A stretch of DNA of 28,554 nt from Bugula neritina (taxonomy: Eukaryota; Bryozoa; Gymnolaemata; Cheilostomatida; Bugulidae), in contig CAXIUT010000217.1 in NCBI GenBank assembly GCA_964035545.1, positions 1 to 28,554 of the forward strand. The letters are read 5' to 3'. The translations under genes and the position numbers were made by a program. The notes under the pieces were generated by a model. It saw nothing but the letters and a program-made list of their open reading frames with translations. It did not search any database and was not told the DNA's origin. This document shows positions 21,035 through 28,554 of the stretch, in pieces. Each line of letters opens with the position of its first letter. Within the stretch, counting starts at the first letter, position 1.

Positions 21035-24000
21035 TCACCAAAATATACACCAATTCTAGAAATGTTGCACCAAGTTCTAAGCAGACATCGCCTCTCTTAT
21101 CAACTTCTACACATGCTTAGCCTAGCTCATTCCCAACTAGTTCTTATCTCCATCTCTCCCCAATAGCTTATTCCTTATTATCTTCAATATATGTCTTGTA
21201 CTTTTGACTCCTTCTCTTTACAAGTAAATGTAAGTCTACTATCTCTAAACATCTCCGTCCGGCAATATCGCATCAACGCCTTCCCACTCCATATGCTATA
21301 ATCTCACTTCTCCCTACTTCTCACCTTTTGAAGTCAACTTCCATCCGAAAAGAGGATCATACTTAAAAGCCTAAACTATGACCAAAATAGATTCTTTATT
21401 TATCCTCAAAACCTTCATTATTTTTTCACAGGTATGCCTGAATATTCCCATCAGTTCTACAAGCTTCCATAGTATTAACTAGCATTCTAGTCAACCTAAA
21501 AGGTACTTTTTAAGGAAAAACTTTTCTCATTTTATTGACTTAAAAACAATCCCCAAAATCAATATGAACTACTTTCCAAGTATCTCTCTGAATCATGATA
21601 TTAAAAGGATGTCTATCACCTAACCCAATAATATATCCCACTATCGACATAACAGCCAAACTTCTAATAAAACAAGATCGATTCCTCAACCATTTCTAAC
21701 TAGTTTAAGCCCTCTTGCACATAATATTCCTCAAATCCATCCCAGAAACCTGCTATACCACCTCCCTGTATATCTCAATTTTGTGATATTTCTACACTTA
21801 AGGGTATTTTGGATAAATGTGTCTGCATAATTTGCTTTATATTTTGCCGTGTTCAACTCTTACGCCATTTGAATATCTGTATTATTGGATCAACTATCCC
21901 ATTGTATCGCAATTTTAGACCCAAGATATAATACCGATTTATAATGTGATAGGAGTGATTGAATATCCCTGGATAGAATAATTTTATTTATCAGAAGGAC
22001 TATGAAACATCTTATTAATAAAAGTAAATAACTGCATGATTCGCTAATCCAACCTGAGATCTTATTTACCTTTTATCAAATAGTTATACTACTTGCCATC
22101 AGAACCTATTATGACCACCTTCTTTGGACGCTGCTTCGAAGGTATCACTTGAATCTCATTCTTAAAAGAATCTATTGTCACATTTGGATAGTGAGGAGAA
22201 TAACTTCCAAATAAATATACCTTTGATTGCTTTATTTTGAATAATTTATCAGAAGCCTACTATAAAAATATTGTCCTAATTGAACTTAAAGTCTATTTTT
22301 GCTCGAGCCTTTATCTATCTCACAGTACTAATCGCCTACTAAAAATAGTAGTCATCTTATGATTACTTGAATATCACCAAATATTGAACTACTTTTCCAA
22401 ATGCTGATTTTTATGATTGAATAAATCCAAATTCACTGGCTGATAGCTCTACTTCACCTTCACTTAAGACTCCAGAACAAAATTACATTATCTTATTGGC
22501 CAATATATTGCGATTAACCTTAGTATCTTCAGCCGTCCGAACCATCTTCTTCATAAACAAAAATACCTTCTCACTCAACTTCAAACTTATCTTACATATC
22601 TCCTCAACAATCTCCTAGCCAGCCAAAAACAACTCCTCAACCTCTCTCCGACTAACACCTTCCTCTTTTTTACCTACTCCTTCTTTGACTTCCTCCTCAG
22701 ATACCTTTCTGATGATCTACTAAGCCAGTTCCTTTTTAGTTTAACTTTTATACCACCTTTTCATATATATCAAAGGAAACAATAAAGTTTGAGGATGCTA
22801 TCTCCCGATATACACAATGATATCTTTCATTAGTTCCATATATGAAGGACTCTAATTATCCAATCTAGCGATCAACTGGGGTATAATTTCTATCAATCCA
22901 TCCCTAGGAATATCTTTATAATTAAATTTCAACTAATCAATCAATTTAGCAGAATTGTTACTTTCGATATCAAGTTCAGTATCTTCAAACAATCCTACAA
23001 AAAGTATTTATTCTAACGCTAACGATAAGTTACAGAACGAATAAAACACTTCAATGAACTCAGCATATATTCAATTCGCTTTTATGTAAAACTGCGATCA
23101 TCCAAGTCAGATTTGTTCTTCTACATTGATTACTATAGCTGAGCTGGCTTCTTCTACTGTTTGACCTTCTTTCGCTATTCTTAATCAAATACATCCAATA
23201 ATTTTATATTCAGTAAACCCATATAATGAGATAATTCATAATAGTCTTTCAAACCAGAAAAGGATTTAAAAGTTTTTAGCAGTGAGTTTCCATTGTCCCA
23301 TTTATATCATTTACTACTATATAGCTCTTTCAGCATATTTTGAATAAATCTAGAAGACAAGAGCCTGTGATTGTTAGTCTTAGATTTTGAGGGAATTTAT
23401 TTTATTCTGAATCACTTCAAAAGCATCTTCATTGGTCACTACCAGTTATAAAATTTATATTTCTAGAGATATGAAAAACAACTATAATTCTTTGTTCTTA
23501 TCTACTATCTACAACTCCTTTAACTGCCTATAAGTCAATTTAGCTAGATATTTCTGATTATCCCTCAAAGCCAATTTACAAAACCTTATCCAATTATCCA
23601 AATCCTCCTCTTTAGACAACAACAAACTGTGTACTGTCATCATTTTTTGCATTTCATACAAAGAATTCTTAAATCCCTGCAAACGATCATCCCACAATCC
23701 AATCAACTCTCTCTTATACTCCCCACTCCTATTTTACCCCTCTCTCAACAATCTAGACTAACATCCACGATAAAATCCAACAATCTACTCCAATTCTGAT
23801 ACCTGCTGTAGTATCAACACTCCCTTCATACTTTTGTCATAAGATAAACTAAACATCTGTCTTATCTTATGGTTCATTCCTTCACGAATTGCTCCTATCA
23901 TCTTCTATGCCTACTAGTATCTCTTTTAATATATCTTTAGCATTGTTAACCAGATTGTTACGTCTTCACTTTTCTTATTCTATTCGATAAAAGGTGTCCA

Positions 24001-27000
24001 AGTTTTAGCCTCTTACCATTTGCCTAGATTGATAGCTGCTTCAATTGCAAAATGAGCAAATTTACCCTTACTAACACTCGACTTTAAATTTTCTTTCTAA
24101 ATTCTTTTGTAAATTGACTACCAATCACAAGTATCTCTTTTTAATTCTAGCTATAAAAAGTTCAATCCCTTGTCTCGTCTACTTCCTTCAATTCCTTTCT
24201 TTTCTTTCTTTTCTTTTTCTTTCAAATTATTCAATTATTACAAAAACTAAACAGTTGGATTCAATTTCTGAGTCAACTTGTATGTACTATCCTTATTTAA
24301 TCCTTCATTTACACTTCTAAAAAGCCCAACAGTCGATTAACGCTATCCTATTTTAAGCATATTTGTCTATTAAACTATCTCGGTACACTTCTGGATCATT
24401 TAAAACTATCTCTAGAGATAAAATAAAGCCTTCACTGAGTCTTAAACATCAACTGATATGTCATAGAGTACAATATCTCGGATAAAAATAGGTATCTCAC
24501 AGCGTTAAGTAAAATATATACAATCTAGCAATTTTAGTCTGATTTTTAAAGATATTTACTTGCGTCTTAAGATCGTTTTTATTTTATCTGTCAGACGACT
24601 TACTTACTAAGATTAATTGTATTTTATTTTAACTTAGTTGAATCTTGTGAAATCTTCATAAGTATAGTAGGTATCTTCTTATTTTTTATAAAGACTTTTC
24701 CAAAAGAAATAAAAAGGCACTTACAAGAGATTAAAGCAAAATAGTTTATCATATGATGCCAAATCAGAACATGCCCTAAGTACATCTTCAGTAGAATGTT
24801 TAAATAATAAATAAGATATGTTGTCTAGCCATAATTAATCTGTTTCTGTTGAATAATTTTATCTCAAACAAAAACTTTAAAACTATTTTATAATTTTACT
24901 ACTGTCAGGCTCATCATTTCTTTCTATCTTTAAAGCATGTCTTTCTTTCTTTTCAACTATCCATAACTGATTTAACTATTATACTCCAAATAACTCTCCA
25001 AGATAATCTAGATTTGCTTCTCTTTTCAAATATCCTTAAACTTTTTGATACAACTGATGATAGAAATGTCCTCCACATCCATTATTTAAAATATTGATAA
25101 ATACTTAACATTATTTTCCATATTTGACCATCAAACAAACCATAGCATCAACTATTTTAGACAAAAATTGACGATCCTCATCTTTATAATTCTTACCACA
25201 ACTCCTTTCTTTAAACAACTTTATCTATCTATGAAAGTACATTATTAAAAATTGTCTAATAGCAGGTAAAAAATACTAAACAGATGAACAGATGTCAGTC
25301 AATTGCATAAGAAAAGTAACATAAATACTAATATTCCCCTTAGAAATACTATCTTTCGGCTAGTTAACTGCTCTTTGCTAGTGTTTTTAGTGATTATGAG
25401 AAAATAACTTTATTATATCTGTGAAAAACAAATGAAGGATTGAATCGATCTTAGATCCCAAGTTTATTATCACACGCAAACAAATAAATAGTTTTTGCTA
25501 GTAATTAGATTATACACTTTCAACTACAATCCTCTTGATCTTTATAATTAACCCAATCAAGTGCTACTATATCAATTATCCATACTTTTCAGTTACTATC
25601 TACATCAACCGAACCAACAACTCCTAACTTTTGCTACTCCAATTCTTCTTTAAATAGTATTCAAGAATAAATCCTGCCCATTCACTCATATCATGCCACT
25701 CCAACAACTCAAACAATATCTTCAAAACCTATCCTCCATACTTACCTTCTATTTCAAACAAACGTCCCATCAACAACTCATGCAACAACCTTTGCTACCC
25801 CCTACCCACCAATATAGGAATCAAGTTGTGCAAAGCAGTGATACTTTTAGCAAAAGTTGCCTCAACTATACTCAAAGATATGTTTCCAACCACTCTTACA
25901 AGAATATATTCAAGATAATTGTCTATTTCAACTACATTTCTTGATATCTTTTCCTCATTATAAAAACCATCTTCTATCACCATTCGTTTGTAACGAAGTA
26001 ACCCTTTCTAGAGAAAACCATAATATTCCCGAATAAAAAAAGTCTACCCAAATATCTCTCTAAAATTATCATATACACTAAGATGTCTTAAACCTAAAAC
26101 CTGCAGACCTCTGTATTATTCCTGTCTAACATAACCTAATCGACCAATGAGTCTTAACAACTGATTCTGGTAATAGTAGTAATGATCATCACTGAGTAAT
26201 ATTTGTCGAATAATATTATAAAGATTAGGAAAATGGAAATAAGGCAAAACTACATAACGACAACTTTATGCCATCTAGCATAAAGTCTAAACAGCCAATT
26301 TTTTTAATTATTTCTTCATTATTCTGAAATTAAGTATACTTATTGAATAATGACATAAACAAGGAATGTAACGTACCATTTTGACTGGCAATTTACACAT
26401 TAGTGCTTGAAATATTTTTAATATATACCCTGAAACACTATTCATCTATGGAGAATGATATTAAAGCGATCTTTGCAACTCCTAAATCAGTAACTAACAC
26501 AACTAATCCGCCTCTTTCTAAAAGTTTTAACCACGATAACGCATAATTTATCTAATAATTTGCAAACTAGTTCTTTTTTATATTGGACTCAACAGTGACT
26601 TAATGGCCAATCTATCAAAGATGACTTGATAGGTATTATTGAGAAAATTTCTATACTAATTATTTTTATCTTCCGCCAAATAACATATAACTTTAATACT
26701 AAATATCCTTATAACTATATCATTAGTAGCAAAATCCTAAAATAAAATATACTCATACTTACTCTCCCGATATATCGTATACACATCTCCCTCTTAAAAG
26801 AACCGAATCTGAAGATGCTAAACTATATACGATATCATCATTATCTTTAGCTACATCTACTATCCCACCAAATCTATTATATCACGAAACGCCTCACGCT
26901 ATTACTATCTGCCCAGCTAGTACTATCGGCAGAAATGGAAGTAGTGCAGACATACTAGGAGAATTTATTTTTTTAGTTCAGTCGAACACTGTTTCAGCAG

Positions 27001-28412
27001 TTTGTCGTCTCGAAGAAGAACTCGCTTGAAATCGTTGTATACCCTATCGAATTAGTTGAATTTGTATAAACGAATTGCCTTCAAACAAAATATCAAATTC
27101 TATGTCTTTATCTACTATTTTAACTTTGAAATAGTCCTAAATGAATGCAATTAGTTTTTTATCATTTTATACAGCAACTCTTCTATTTTATTACTCAACT
27201 AAAAAATATGATTAGCTCTTACCACTTCCAACAACCTGATTTTTTCCTCATGATTAAACCTATTTCCAAGAATTCTCTAGATCATAGCCGAAAACCCCTC
27301 CCGACTCAATATTCCTTAGGCCTGTTCTCGACTAAATTTGTACAAAACAATTCTAACAAACTAACAGTTCAAAGCAAAAACCTAACTACTCTCATATTGA
27401 TAATTAATTTTATTCATAATTGCCTTCTCCAATTCAGGTCTGATATACTAATCTATTGATATTGAACTAATAATAGAATTCACACACTTCTTTGGAGTAG
27501 ATCCTCGCTAAGATGACTACCATTTACGAATTATACTCAAAGCCAATCTAGATTTATATTGCTATAAAGATTAAGGCCAAATTATTTTAAATAAAGTCTA
27601 ACTTATTTTCTAAACTGATTACTATAGCATAGACCAGCCACAGTTTTGAACAGATTGAGCAGAATTGTACTCAACCAACATCTTCAATATCTGTTTCAAT
27701 GGATTTTACTGCACAACTTTGCCATGAGAATCAATATAAGTCAACAATAAAATATCCAACTTATCCAAAGAACCACTACTGCAACCAACCTATTCCTGAA
27801 TATACTGCTCTATCAATTTATCTATTTAGTGATATGTATACCATTTTTACGAGTATTGGCAAATTTGATAAAAATTCTAAATAAATCTATCACTCCTTAC
27901 ATCGATTCCTTAAATATCATTTTGTATTTAGATTGAAGTAGTCGAAAGACCAGAAAAGGAAAATAGTCAAATATTTAACAAAAAAAATAATAGTATTATC
28001 GATTCAAACTAAAACATCTATACATTTAAGCAGTCAACAATTCTTTTAGATGATTTTAAACCAAATATCGATGTTTATTACTACCAGTACATTGAAACAA
28101 ATCAATATAGATTTTAATGGTCTACTAGAATTGGTTGCTCCTCTCCCCGTCAAATATATACACCAGTAAACCAAATACCAACTCCAAAGCATCAGTCACC
28201 ATATAATATGACTCATCCTCACTGTTCGTCTTATCCATCTTGCCCATCCAACTCTTAACTGCACGACCAATAAATTACATCAAATCTATCTCACCAAAGA
28301 GATGCACTGAGGAAGATAAATTAAAAATCTAGTCTATCTTTTGACATATCCTGTCGATTTAAGATGATGTTAAAGACTTTCTTGTTTTTATCAACTATAT
28401 TATCTACTACAT
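21035..28412 (-). CDS. TOR: TOR serine/threonine kinase (PIKK family, about 2451 aa)
   Basis: Minus-strand gene from ATG 28412, about 42 bp from the telomere, to TGA 21035, with one 20-nt intron. TOR is the catalytic subunit of the TORC complexes that match growth to nutrients. In order: HEAT-type helices; FAT domain with [12 protein letters not shown] (about 1835) and [14 protein letters not shown]; an FRB-like region; kinase domain with [34 protein letters not shown] (about 2107-2122), [16 protein letters not shown] (catalytic Asp about 2259), [10 protein letters not shown] (about 2276) and [11 protein letters not shown]; and a C-terminal FATC ending NLVQHFENWCIFW. The DCFE...[12 protein letters not shown] pattern and the terminal WC.FW separate TOR from ATM, ATR, SMG1 and DNA-PK. 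Four single-base frame breaks (about 23,268; 23,068; 22,266; 21,464) must be allowed for. Corrected, the length is exactly 2452 codons. Catalytic residues are intact, so I treat it as a functional gene. Confidence 0.93.
27822..27841 (-). other. 20-nt intron in TOR
   Basis: GTATAC...TAAATAG on the minus strand, 20 nt. Without removal the frame meets TGA at once. With removal it stays open for more than 4 kb through the HEAT region. Confidence 0.88.
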
Positions 28413-28454
28413 TTGATGATTATCTATTGATATCTATATTTTCTTATCAAATAG
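28413..28454 (-). promoter_or_regulatory. Right subtelomeric spacer and TOR promoter space
   Basis: About 42 bp of AT-rich unique sequence between the TOR start codon and the first telomere repeat. Any core promoter and 5' UTR of TOR must fit here, unless transcription starts inside the telomere repeat or the true start lies further downstream. Confidence 0.5.
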
Positions 28455-28554
28455 AGGGGTTGGGGTTGGGGTTGGGGTTGGGGTTTGGGGTTGGGGTTGG
28501 GGTTGGGGTTGGGGGTTGGGGTTGGGTTGGGTTGGGGTTGGGGTTGGGGTTGGG
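28455..28554. repeat. Right telomere, (GGGGTT)n with irregular units
   Basis: GGGGTT repeats in the orientation of a right chromosome end. Unlike the left telomere it includes one GGGGTTT, one GGGGGTT and two GGGTT units, which could be telomerase slips or sequencing errors. Confidence 0.97.

Noticed and set aside
21430-21480. Programmed frameshift at the TGA in the TOR kinase domain
   Set aside because: Comparison with the family motif (ME...G.FR.TCE) places the shift at about 21,464, upstream of the TGA. The stop is only a consequence of the shift, so stop-triggered frameshifting is not supported.
25693-25944. Plus-strand ORFs inside the right 7 kb (also at 24114-24320, 27145-27459 and 27699-27884)
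   Set aside because: All are antisense to TOR, which is open in one frame through this region on the minus strand.
1-28554. Ciliate code 6 (UAR = Gln), as in Tetrahymena and Paramecium
   Set aside because: It gives the same open frames, but places Gln at many positions of TOR that are Glu in the family. SAXO repeat copies also interchange TAG with GAA.

Overview
This window is a complete small ciliate macronuclear chromosome, telomere to telomere. It starts with C4A2 repeats (1-115) and ends with G4T2 repeats (about 28455-28554). With the standard code almost nothing is open. Once UAA and UAG are read as sense and only UGA as stop, and a few tiny introns are removed, nearly every base between the telomeres lies in a long gene. 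At positions that are Glu in essentially all TOR kinases, this TOR gene has TAA or TAG, so UAR appears to encode glutamate, not glutamine. That is the peritrich nuclear code (NCBI table 30), so I infer a peritrich ciliate (Vorticella, Carchesium or Campanella type). The genus cannot be told from this window.

Layout, left to right: telomere; BRO1-like gene (+, 202-1373); small uncertain ORF (-, 1602-1910); B-box/coiled-coil/SPRY-like gene (+, 1992-3833); SAXO-type microtubule protein (-, 3880-4714); 1058-residue coiled-coil protein (-, 4780-7976); CFAP46 (+, 8022-15299); two small coiled-coil genes, the first with a C-terminal membrane anchor (+, 15411-16409 and 16437-17060); cyclic-nucleotide-binding-fold protein (-, 17095-17844); FAIM-domain protein with an adaptor-motif tail (-, 17880-18779); vesicle-tether-like protein (+, 18852-20957); TOR kinase (-, 21035-28412); telomere. 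Gaps between confident neighbouring genes are 27-111 bp. The widest, 1374-1991, holds the uncertain ORF. The TOR start codon lies about 42 bp from the right telomere.

Eleven introns can be deduced. All are 20-22 nt, start GTA and end TAG, CAG or AAG. Several contain an in-frame UGA.

Biologically the left-centre is a ciliary block: a SAXO protein, a large coiled-coil protein and the central-apparatus subunit CFAP46. The last two share a 45-bp divergent intergenic space. The right third carries trafficking and growth-control genes (tether-like protein, FAIM fusion, TOR). CFAP46, the tether and TOR together need six single-base frame corrections that no intron explains. These are most simply read as errors in the assembled sequence, but should be tested.
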